The notes under the pieces were generated by a model. That model saw nothing but the letters and a program-made list of their open reading frames with translations, made no database searches and had not been told where the DNA came from. From Mailhella sp. (lineage in GTDB: Bacteria > Desulfobacterota > Desulfovibrionia > Desulfovibrionales > Desulfovibrionaceae), in contig JAFQPD010000094.1 of the NCBI GenBank assembly GCA_017411945.1, positions 1-25,264 of the forward strand: DNA of 25,264 bases, in the 5' to 3' direction. Of this stretch, positions 1-5,578 are shown one piece after another; within the stretch, counting starts at the first letter, position 1, and every line of letters begins with the position of its first letter. The translations under genes and the position numbers were made by a program.

Positions 1-101
1 CCGTTCGGCGTGACATGGATATGAAGCCCTCCACCGTCGAAATGCTTATACGGCTTTTCGAGCGGTTTCAGACTGCGGATAAATACATCGGTAAGAGGCA
101 T
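1..101 (-). CDS. P4-type tyrosine recombinase/integrase, N-terminal fragment (cut by window edge)
   Basis: The minus strand reads ATG at 101 and stays open to the window edge, giving 33 full residues that begin MPLTDVFIRSLKPLEKPYKH and continue into FDGGGLHIHVTPNG. This matches the start of the arm-type DNA-binding domain (DUF4102) of P4-like integrases, which typically begin with a short L/T-D-x-x-I-R-x-x-K-P stretch followed by K-P-Y-K and D-G-G-G-L. The catalytic domain lies outside the window, so activity cannot be judged. A GGAG ribosome-binding site (107-110) sits 5 nt before the start codon. Integrases of this group insert islands or prophages into chromosomes, often at tRNA genes. No tRNA is visible in the neighbouring 360 bases. 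The gene is read away from the rdgB-rimO chromosomal block, so the element would extend leftward beyond position 1. Confidence 0.88.
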   Translation of the reverse strand, partial: MPLTDVFIRSLKPLEKPYKHFDGGGLHIHVTPN

Positions 102-124
102 GTGAGCTCCTTGTCCTACACCTC

Positions 125-210
125 GTATCATGATACCCCTTAGACGTGGCCGGACAATAGGTCCGGCTCATCCTCGGCTAGGTGCGAGTATCGTGTTTTC
201 GATACTCGCA
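125..210. repeat. Cluster of inverted repeats in the integrase leader/operator region
   Basis: Three symmetric sequences lie between the integrase promoter and its start codon. At 183-210 there are perfect 11-bp arms (TGCGAGTATCG and its complement) around a 6-base centre. At 149-167 there are 7-bp arms (GCCGGAC/GTCCGGC) around 5 bases. At 125-136 there is the perfect palindrome GTATCATGATAC. The first and third share the half-site GTATC...GATAC, which suggests two operators for one dimeric regulator; an RNA hairpin in the leader is the alternative. Overlap of the first repeat with the expected transcription start favours repression of the integrase. Confidence 0.6.
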
Positions 211-238
211 ATTATACTCACAATTTTTAGGGATTCAA
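211..238 (-). promoter_or_regulatory. Putative sigma-70 promoter of the integrase gene
   Basis: On the minus strand a TTGAAT -35 hexamer (233-238) is followed after 16 bases by a perfect TATAAT -10 hexamer (211-216). Transcription would begin near 205, inside the 28-base inverted repeat at 183-210, and leave a leader of about 100 nt before the integrase ATG at 101. The match is strong but unverified. Confidence 0.6.
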
Positions 239-337
239 GCGGATCTTACAGGACTTGAAAAGACGTTCTTCGAAATAAAAATCTGTAATTCGTGATAGTT
301 ATGGATTTTTCTGGACGTGTTCATACTCAATGTATGA

Positions 338-396
338 TTTCTGTAGAAAAGCTTCCTTCCCTCCCCCTGCACCCCCTCCCATCTTCCAAAGACTTT
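338..396. repeat. Dispersed GA/CT-rich intergenic repeat, copy A (one-armed)
   Basis: From TTTCTG at 338 through a pyrimidine-rich run to ACTTTTAATT at 396, this stretch closely matches the repeat at 19053-19114, with a few substitutions and 1-2 base indels. Copy B is a long hairpin, but here the left, purine-rich arm is missing and similarity begins at the hairpin loop. In both places the repeat is followed by a hairpin terminator that closes a minus-strand gene (rdgB here, the ClC gene there). It contains no credible coding sequence. Confidence 0.7.
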
Positions 397-410
397 TAAT
401 TTTTAAAAAG

Positions 411-446
411 AAAATCCCGGGCAGTGATGCTCGGGATTATTTTTTC
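411..446. terminator. Bidirectional rho-independent terminator after rdgB
   Basis: Arms AATCCCG (413-419) and CGGGATT (432-438) enclose a 12-base loop. On the minus strand the stem is followed by a T-rich run (TTTTCTTTTT), as expected for the end of rdgB. On the plus strand it is followed by ATTTTTT. It lies 16 bases beyond the rdgB stop codon. Confidence 0.8.
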
Positions 447-461
447 CACAAATGGGAAAAA

Positions 462-1079
462 TTACAGGCCGCGTTCTTCCACTTCGGCCAGCAGCTTGGC
501 AAGGGCCTTGCCGCGGTGACTGCGCACCATCTTGGCTTCACGGGTCAGCTCTGCGCCGGTAAGCTCGAGTTCGGGGTCGATGAACAGGGGATCGTAGCCG
601 AAGCCGTTGGCGCCGGCTCGCTCGAAGCCTATGCTTCCTTCCCACGCACCGCTCACCACTATCTCTTCACCTCCGGGGATGACCAAAGCCATGCAGCAGC
701 GGAAACGGGCCGTGCGCTTTTCGGCAGGTACGCCTTCCAGCTCGGCAAGGAGCTTGCGGTTGTTGCGTTCGTCCTTGCTCTCGCCTTCCACGGCAGGCCA
801 GTCTTCACTGTAGCGCGCAGAATACACGCCGGGAGCCCCTCCAAGGGCGTCAACTTCAAGGCCGGAATCGTCAGCCGCGGCGGCTACGCCCAGAGCATTT
901 GCCACGGCGCGGGCCTTGATGAGGGCGTTTTCTTCAAAAGTAGTGCCATTTTCTTCTATTTCGGGAAAATCTTCGGGCAGGCTCTGCACGTCGAAGCCGA
1001 AGCGGGCCAGCGGATCGCGAAGCTCACGCACCTTGCCCTGATTGCGCGTAGCGAGGATAAGCGTTCTGGGAGTGGTCAT
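462..1079 (-). CDS. rdgB: dITP/XTP pyrophosphatase (RdgB/HAM1 family)
   Basis: This 205-residue protein has the usual length of RdgB/HAM1 non-canonical purine NTP pyrophosphatases, which hydrolyse dITP, ITP and XTP to monophosphates and so keep deaminated purines out of DNA and RNA. Family hallmarks are visible in order: the N-terminal substrate loop LATRNQGKVREL (about residues 9-20), TTFEENALIKARA (46-58), the metal-binding ADDSGLEVDAL segment (69-79), the GAPGVYSARY motif (81-90), GANGFGYDPLF near residue 160, and the C-terminal SHRGKAL (about 187-193). The start is supported by AAGGAG about 6 nt upstream. The gene is divergent from rimO, with 93 bases between the start codons, and ends at its own hairpin terminator. 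Assignment is secure; enzyme specificity follows from the family. Confidence 0.95.
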   Translation of the reverse strand: MTTPRTLILATRNQGKVRELRDPLARFGFDVQSLPEDFPEIEENGTTFEENALIKARAVANALGVAAAADDSGLEVDALGGAPGVYSARYSEDWPAVEGESKDERNNRKLLAELEGVPAEKRTARFRCCMALVIPGGEEIVVSGAWEGSIGFERAGANGFGYDPLFIDPELELTGAELTREAKMVRSHRGKALAKLLAEVEERGL

Positions 1080-1172
1080 AGGGGTCTCCTTGCCGAACAG
1101 GTGTTTTCATGGCAGAAAAGGGGTAACGCAGGCCTGTCCAGAAAACAAGTCCTGACCTGCTCTGAAGGTACT

Positions 1173-2459
1173 ATGCTCCGCATCTATTCGCAAAGTCTCG
1201 GCTGTGCCAAGACCCGTGTGGACACCGAACGTCTGCTCGGCTCTCTCGGCCCCGTCCTCACTGTCGACGACCCTCTCGAGGCCGACCTCGTTTTCCTCAA
1301 CACCTGCGCTTTCATCTCTCCCGCAGTTCAGGAATCTGTGCAGACCATCCTTGAACTGGTCGATGATCTTTCCGAAATGCCCAAAGGACGCCGCCCCTTC
1401 TTCGCGGTGGCAGGCTGTCTGCCTGGCCGCTACGGCATAGGCGACCTCAGCTCCGAAGTGCCGGAAGTCGATCTCTGGCTCCATACTGATGACATCGACA
1501 GCTGGGCCGAACAGCTCTGCAAGGCCCTCAAGCTGGAAAAGCCCGCCCCGGGCCGCCTGCTCAGCACCGGTCCTTCCTATGCATGGCTGAAGATAGGCGA
1601 AGGCTGCCGCCACAACTGCTCCTTCTGCGCCATCCCTTCCATCCGCGGCCAATATACTTCCGAATCGCCTGAAAAGCTCGTCACCGAAGCTTCCTCCCTT
1701 ATCGCCGACGGCGTGAAGGAGCTCATCCTCGTCGCTCAGGACGTGACGGCCTACGGCACGGACTTCGGCAAGGATCCCCGCTTCCTTCTGGAAAAGCTCC
1801 TCCAGCTCGACGGGCTGGAACGCCTGCGCCTGCTCTACCTGTACCCCGGCGGCCTCTCTAACGACCTGCTCAAATTCCTGAGCGAAGCAGGAAAGCCCTT
1901 CGTGCCGTACTTCGACATGCCTCTCCAGCATGCCCACCCGGACATCCTGCGCAAAATGGGACGCCCCTTCTCCGGAAACCCTCAGGAAGCCGTGGACCGC
2001 ATACGCAAATGGTTCCCTGAAGCCGCCCTGCGCACCACCATGATGGTGGGCTTCCCCGGAGAGACCGACGAACACTTCCGCACCCTTATGGACTTCGTGG
2101 AAAAGAACCGCTTCCACCACATGGGCGTGTTCGCCTACCAGCCTGAAGACGGCACAGAAGCCGCAGAGATGGACGGCCAGCTCGAAGACGGGATCAAGGA
2201 ATGGCGCAAGGACACTCTCATGGAACTCCAAAGCGGCATCAGTGAGGACATCCTTTCCCAGTACGAAGGACAGCGCCTCGACATCCTCGTGGACGAGGCT
2301 TCCGACGAATGGCCCGGCCTCCATACTGGCCGCGCATGGTTCCAGGCACCCGAAGTGGACGGCATCACCTATGTGAGCGGCCCCGGAGTGGAAGCTGGCG
2401 CCATGGTGGAAGCGGACATCACCGAGACCAGAGAATACGACCTCATCGCTCTGGCCTGA
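1173..2459 (+). CDS. rimO: Ribosomal protein uS12 methylthiotransferase RimO
   Basis: A 428-residue radical-SAM methylthiotransferase. RimO methylthiolates an aspartate of ribosomal protein S12 in the cytoplasm using two 4Fe-4S clusters. The N-terminal domain carries the three auxiliary-cluster cysteines C11 (SQSLGCAK), C45 (LNTCAF) and C82 (VAGC). The radical-SAM CxxxCxxC motif is C145/C149/C152 in GEGCRHNCSFCAIP, and a TRAM-like segment ends the protein. The SLGC(A/P)K...VD(T/S)E start separates RimO from its paralogue MiaB. The ATG at 1173 is preferred because it begins the conserved N-terminus and has a GAAGGT ribosome-binding site; the frame stays open upstream only because it runs antisense to rdgB. 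It is followed after 14 bases by the lipoprotein gene, so the two are probably co-transcribed. Confidence 0.95.
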   Translation: MLRIYSQSLGCAKTRVDTERLLGSLGPVLTVDDPLEADLVFLNTCAFISPAVQESVQTILELVDDLSEMPKGRRPFFAVAGCLPGRYGIGDLSSEVPEVDLWLHTDDIDSWAEQLCKALKLEKPAPGRLLSTGPSYAWLKIGEGCRHNCSFCAIPSIRGQYTSESPEKLVTEASSLIADGVKELILVAQDVTAYGTDFGKDPRFLLEKLLQLDGLERLRLLYLYPGGLSNDLLKFLSEAGKPFVPYFDMPLQHAHPDILRKMGRPFSGNPQEAVDRIRKWFPEAALRTTMMVGFPGETDEHFRTLMDFVEKNRFHHMGVFAYQPEDGTEAAEMDGQLEDGIKEWRKDTLMELQSGISEDILSQYEGQRLDILVDEASDEWPGLHTGRAWFQAPEVDGITYVSGPGVEAGAMVEADITETREYDLIALA

Positions 2460-2473
2460 AACAAAGGACTTTC

Positions 2474-3475
2474 ATGACGAAAACAACAGCTATCTTCTCC
2501 CTGCTCATCATGCTCTGCCTCAGCGCCTGCATGACTGCCGGAGAAGCCATGGACGCGGAAAGGCTGCACGGACTCTGGAAAGACGAAAAAGGGCAGTTTT
2601 TCTGCCTTGAAGAGGATGGACGCCTCTGCCTGCCCAGAAATGGCTCTGCTGCCGGCACGAACTGGGATTTCGATGGGAACGTTCTTACTCTCCTGACAGT
2701 GAGAACTCCCAACGAAGAAGCCGCACCTCAGAAACTCTACCTCCAGAAGCGCGGCCTCTGGGGACTGGAATTCCTTGATGCAGAAGGAAAGAAGGTCAAA
2801 TGGAGCCGCAGCTTCAAAAATGTGGAGCACCTCGAAGGAACGCTCTTCTTCCGTGAGCGCATAATGCTCCCTCCCGAAGTGACTGTAGCTGTGCGCCTCC
2901 TCACCGAGGACGGCTCCGTAGCCGGGCAGAGCATCTCTCACCGCTCCGGGCGGGAGGAACTTTCTTTCCGCATCGGCTTCCTTTCCTCCGACCTTAACGA
3001 TACGGCAGGCATAGAAGCTTCTGTCTTCTACGGCAAGGAACCTCTGTTCACCGCCCCTGCCGGCACTGCTGCCGATTTGAACGGACGCCCCTCCATACTC
3101 CTCCATCACGCCGTTCCCAGCAAGAAGCAGGAACTTCCCCTCAAGGGGACATACTGGCGATTGAAGGAGCTTGACGGCAAGCCCGCCGAAAACTTCGCCG
3201 ATCAGCCGGAAGCACACCTCATCCTGCGTGAAAAAGGAGAGGCCACCGGCTCCGACGGCTGCAACAATTTCTTCATGAACTGGGAGGGCGATGACGAAAA
3301 CATAAGCTTCACGCCCGGAGGAGCCACCCTCCGCCTCTGCCCCAAGGGGGAAGAGCAGGCCCAGAAGATGCTCCAGATGTTCCCCTCTGTGATCGAGTGG
3401 AAGATCACCGACGGCAAGCTGGAGCTCTGCACTGAAGATAGCGTTGCGGCTGTCTTCGAAGCTGTAGAGATGTAA
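2474..3475 (+). CDS. Three-domain lipoprotein: N-terminal lipocalin-like, YbaY/YscW-like and META (HslJ-like) domains
   Basis: This 333-residue protein begins with a lipoprotein signal peptide, MTKTTAIFSLLIMLCLSAC, with lipobox LSAC and lipidated Cys19, so it should sit in the inner or outer membrane facing the periplasm. Residues about 30-115 form a small beta-rich region (GLWKDEKGQFFCLEEDG) reminiscent of lipocalin/NlpE-like domains; this is the least certain part. Residues about 120-205 (EGTLFFRERIMLPPEVTVAVRL) resemble the YbaY/YscW lipoprotein-chaperone domain. The C-terminal ~110 residues (GTYWRLKELDGKP, GSDGCNNFF) match the META domain of HslJ. Such domain strings occur in envelope-stress lipoproteins of unknown biochemical role. 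A AAAGGA ribosome-binding site precedes the ATG. Domain calls are by eye. Confidence 0.8.
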   Translation: MTKTTAIFSLLIMLCLSACMTAGEAMDAERLHGLWKDEKGQFFCLEEDGRLCLPRNGSAAGTNWDFDGNVLTLLTVRTPNEEAAPQKLYLQKRGLWGLEFLDAEGKKVKWSRSFKNVEHLEGTLFFRERIMLPPEVTVAVRLLTEDGSVAGQSISHRSGREELSFRIGFLSSDLNDTAGIEASVFYGKEPLFTAPAGTAADLNGRPSILLHHAVPSKKQELPLKGTYWRLKELDGKPAENFADQPEAHLILREKGEATGSDGCNNFFMNWEGDDENISFTPGGATLRLCPKGEEQAQKMLQMFPSVIEWKITDGKLELCTEDSVAAVFEAVEM

Positions 3476-3494
3476 AAGTTATAATTGAAGACTG

Positions 3495-3533
3495 AAAATC
3501 CCGAAGACTTTGAATTCTCCGGGATTTTCTTTT
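3495..3533 (+). terminator. Rho-independent terminator after the lipoprotein gene
   Basis: Arms AAAATCCCG (3495-3503) and CGGGATTTT (3520-3528) enclose 16 bases and are followed by CTTTT, 20 bases after the stop codon at 3475. It would end the rimO-lipoprotein transcript. Confidence 0.8.
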
Positions 3534-3543
3534 CCATACTCAC

Positions 3544-3600
3544 ATAAGCGCGAGGCCGCTGGAACCGAACGCAGTTCGGAACAGCGGCCTCGCGACTTAT
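3544..3600. repeat. Very strong composite hairpin between convergent genes
   Basis: The arms are ATAAG (3544-3548), the 13-bp CGCGAGGCCGCTG (3549-3561) and an inner CCGAAC (3565-3570). They pair with GTTCGG (3574-3579), CAGCGGCCTCGCG (3582-3594) and CTTAT (3596-3600), giving about 24 base pairs with a 3-base loop. It has no T-run directly after it on either strand. It lies between the end of the lipoprotein operon and the end of hldD, so it may protect the 3' end of the leftward mRNA or act as a REP-like element. Confidence 0.75.
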
Positions 3601-3605
3601 GGGGG

Positions 3606-3630
3606 TGTGGGGGAGATTATCTCCCCCACA
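3606..3630. repeat. Perfect 12-bp-arm palindrome next to the hldD stop
   Basis: TGTGGGGGAGAT (3606-3617) and ATCTCCCCCACA (3619-3630) are perfect complements around one central base. It starts 6 bases after the hldD stop on the minus strand and, with the hairpin at 3544-3600, forms a tandem structure. It probably contributes to termination or 3'-end stability of the leftward operon; no classical poly-U follows. Confidence 0.7.
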
Positions 3631-3636
3631 AATCTC

Positions 3637-4617
3637 TTAGAAAGACTTCAGATACGGGTCGTCCTGAGTGAGGTAGTTGCGGACGTAGTCGTCCACGCCC
3701 TCTTCGAGGGAATGGAACTTCACGGGGCAGTTCTCACGTTCCAGCCAGGACATATCTGCTTCCGTGAAGTACTGGTACTTGCCCTTGAGGTGTTCAGGCA
3801 TATCGAAGTATTCGATATTGGGCTCGAGGTCCATGGCGGCGAACACGGCGTTGGCAAGGTCGTTCCAGGTACGGGCCTTGCCTGCGCCCACGTTGAAAAT
3901 GCCGTTCACGGAAGGAGTCTGCATGAACCAGTACATGAGGGCGGAAACGTCCTTGGAGTACACGAAGTCGCGCAGGGATCCGCCGTCGCTGTACTTGGGG
4001 TTGTCCGACTTGAAGAGGCGTATCTTGCCGAGTTCCTTCACCTGAGGCACGGCGCGGCACACCATGCTCATCATGCTGCCCTTATGGTATTCGTTCGGGC
4101 CGTACACGTTGAAGAACTTCAGGTTAACCACTTCATTCAGGAGATTATGGCGCAGGCACCACATGTCGAACAGCTTCTTGGAGTAGCCGTACATGTTCAG
4201 CGGCAGGAGCTTCGGCATGAGCTCGATATCATCAGAGAAGCCAAGTTCGCCGTCGCCATAGGTGGCGGCGGAGCTGGCATTGATGAAGCGGGCACCAGCT
4301 TCGAGGGCGGCAAGGCAGACTTCCACAGTGTAGTGGAAATTGTTCTCCATGAGGAAGTCGGCATTGCGTTCCGTAGTGGAAGAGCATGCGCCCATATGGA
4401 TGACGGCTTCCACGCCTTCCAGCTTCTGGCCGGAACGGAGCTGTTCGAGGAACTTGTCGCGATGCATGTAGTTGCTGTAGCGCAGATGCGACAGATTCTT
4501 CCACTTTTCCGTCGAGGCAAGATTGTCCACCACGAGGATGTCGTCCATGCCGTTCTGGTTGAGCTGCCAGATGAAGTTCGAACCGATGAGGCCGGCACCG
4601 CCGGTGACAATTATCAT
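3637..4617 (-). CDS. hldD: ADP-L-glycero-D-manno-heptose 6-epimerase
   Basis: A 326-residue short-chain dehydrogenase/reductase-type epimerase. HldD converts ADP-D-glycero-D-manno-heptose to the L-glycero form, the last step in making the heptose donor for the LPS inner core. Visible features are the N-terminal NADP-binding loop VTGGAGLIGSN (residues 4-14), VIHMGACSSTTE (72-83), the SSAATYG strand with Ser116, the catalytic YGYSK motif (Tyr143, Lys147), and NVYGPNEYHKGSM (169-181), whose Lys178 corresponds to the second catalytic lysine described for the E. coli enzyme. The start codon lies 3 bases after the stop of the upstream Cys-cluster gene, so the two are co-transcribed. The gene implies a Gram-negative envelope with heptose-containing LPS. 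Confidence 0.95.
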   Translation of the reverse strand: MIIVTGGAGLIGSNFIWQLNQNGMDDILVVDNLASTEKWKNLSHLRYSNYMHRDKFLEQLRSGQKLEGVEAVIHMGACSSTTERNADFLMENNFHYTVEVCLAALEAGARFINASSAATYGDGELGFSDDIELMPKLLPLNMYGYSKKLFDMWCLRHNLLNEVVNLKFFNVYGPNEYHKGSMMSMVCRAVPQVKELGKIRLFKSDNPKYSDGGSLRDFVYSKDVSALMYWFMQTPSVNGIFNVGAGKARTWNDLANAVFAAMDLEPNIEYFDMPEHLKGKYQYFTEADMSWLERENCPVKFHSLEEGVDDYVRNYLTQDDPYLKSF

Positions 4618-4620
4618 GGC

Positions 4621-5313
4621 TTACCTCTTCAGAGTAGCTTTGGTGGTCTGAACGAGAGTGATGCTGCCGTCGGCATTGGCGCGGGCGTCGATGCCGAACA
4701 TGATGACAGTGTACATGAGAGGACGGCCGAACAGGAAGTCCAGCATATCCTTGCTCACCTTGCCCTTCTCAGCTACGAGCTCGCGGAAGGCGCGGTCGTA
4801 TTCCACCACTTCCACGAGGGCCTTGCGGGCCGCTTCATCTTCTTCAAGATGAGAGACAAGCTCGGTGAGAGCGGCATAATTGCAGCGGGCTTCATGGGCT
4901 TCCACGGCATCGATGAGCCACTGGGGAGCACGGAGGAGTTCAAGGATGGCCTTGCGGTCCAGCCTTTCCTTTCCATGCATGCCAAGCAACGCCTTGGGAT
5001 CGTCACAGAAAAGGGCTTTGCATTCAGCAGGGCTCTTCTCGTGGATGAAACAGCGATTGTCTTCCATGAGGAAGCGGCAGGTCCAGTCGTCAGGGCGAGA
5101 ACCGGCCGGGGCGGCTATCTTCACTATCTCATCGGGAAGGGGAACGACTACATTTTTATAGGTGTCGCGCACCAGCTCCCCGGCACGGAAGGTCACGAGA
5201 TCCTGGAGCTGGAGCACTCCTTCCGTGAGAAGGTGGCCATCCTGCACATGGAGGGCAGGGCCGCCCTTGCGGCAGCAGGTACCGCACTGGCGGCAGTGAT
5301 GTATCTCACTCAT
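4621..5313 (-). CDS. YkgJ-family cysteine-cluster protein
   Basis: A 230-residue protein starting MSEIHHCRQCGTCCRKGGPA. The CxxCxxCC motif (C7, C10, C13, C14) and a second cysteine group further on (TCRFLMEDNRCFIHEKSPAECKALFC) define the YkgJ/UPF0153 family, presumed to bind zinc or an iron-sulfur cluster; its reaction is not established. The start at 5313 is preferred over an ATG 24 bases upstream because GAGGA lies 5 nt before it and family members begin shortly before the first cysteine. It sits in a tight leftward operon, 13 bases after the small coiled-coil gene and 3 bases before hldD. Co-occurrence with hldD is not known to reflect a shared pathway. Confidence 0.85.
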   Translation of the reverse strand: MSEIHHCRQCGTCCRKGGPALHVQDGHLLTEGVLQLQDLVTFRAGELVRDTYKNVVVPLPDEIVKIAAPAGSRPDDWTCRFLMEDNRCFIHEKSPAECKALFCDDPKALLGMHGKERLDRKAILELLRAPQWLIDAVEAHEARCNYAALTELVSHLEEDEAARKALVEVVEYDRAFRELVAEKGKVSKDMLDFLFGRPLMYTVIMFGIDARANADGSITLVQTTKATLKR

Positions 5314-5326
5314 ATTTTCCTCAAAA

Positions 5327-5578
5327 TCAGCGAGCACCGCGCAGCCTGAGCCGGTTCACGCGGACCCGGCGGTACTGGATGTGCGTCTCGAGCATATTTT
5401 TACGCTGATGGAGCTCGTGTATCTCGGCCGGGAAGAATATCCCTTTCTCAAGGTCTTCCCGGGCCATGAGTTCACGAATGGTATCCTTGCAGCGCTTCTG
5501 TTCTGCCTCTATGAGGGCTATCTGCTCCTCAAGCTCAGAAATCTTCTCCGGCAGCGGGTTCAGGAGGAAGTTCTCCAT
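5327..5578 (-). CDS. Small coiled-coil hypothetical protein
   Basis: An 83-residue ORF starting MENFLLNPLPEKISELEEQI. Residues about 12-65 are a heptad-like, charged helix (EEQIALIEAEQKRCKDTIRE...HQRKNMLETHI) and the C-terminus is basic (RRVRVNRLRLRGAR). There is no signal peptide or membrane segment. The start at 5578 has GGAG 5 bases upstream. Its first 44 bases overlap the end of the EPSP-synthase-like gene in another frame, and its stop is 13 bases before the YkgJ-type gene, as expected for translational coupling in an operon. I do not recognise a family. A longer reading from 5626 is possible but lacks comparable support. Confidence 0.7.
   Translation of the reverse strand: MENFLLNPLPEKISELEEQIALIEAEQKRCKDTIRELMAREDLEKGIFFPAEIHELHQRKNMLETHIQYRRVRVNRLRLRGAR

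Noticed and set aside
102..460. tRNA gene as attachment site next to the integrase
   Set aside because: No cloverleaf, T-arm or anticodon arm could be built on either strand; the hairpins present do not match tRNA geometry.
330..1172. Long upstream extension of the rimO reading frame
   Set aside because: It runs antisense through rdgB, has no family similarity, and the conserved RimO N-terminus begins at the ATG at 1173.
3607..5349. 580-residue plus-strand ORF opposite hldD and the YkgJ-type gene
   Set aside because: hldD and the Cys-cluster gene are certain on the minus strand; the opposite frame is a compositional shadow.
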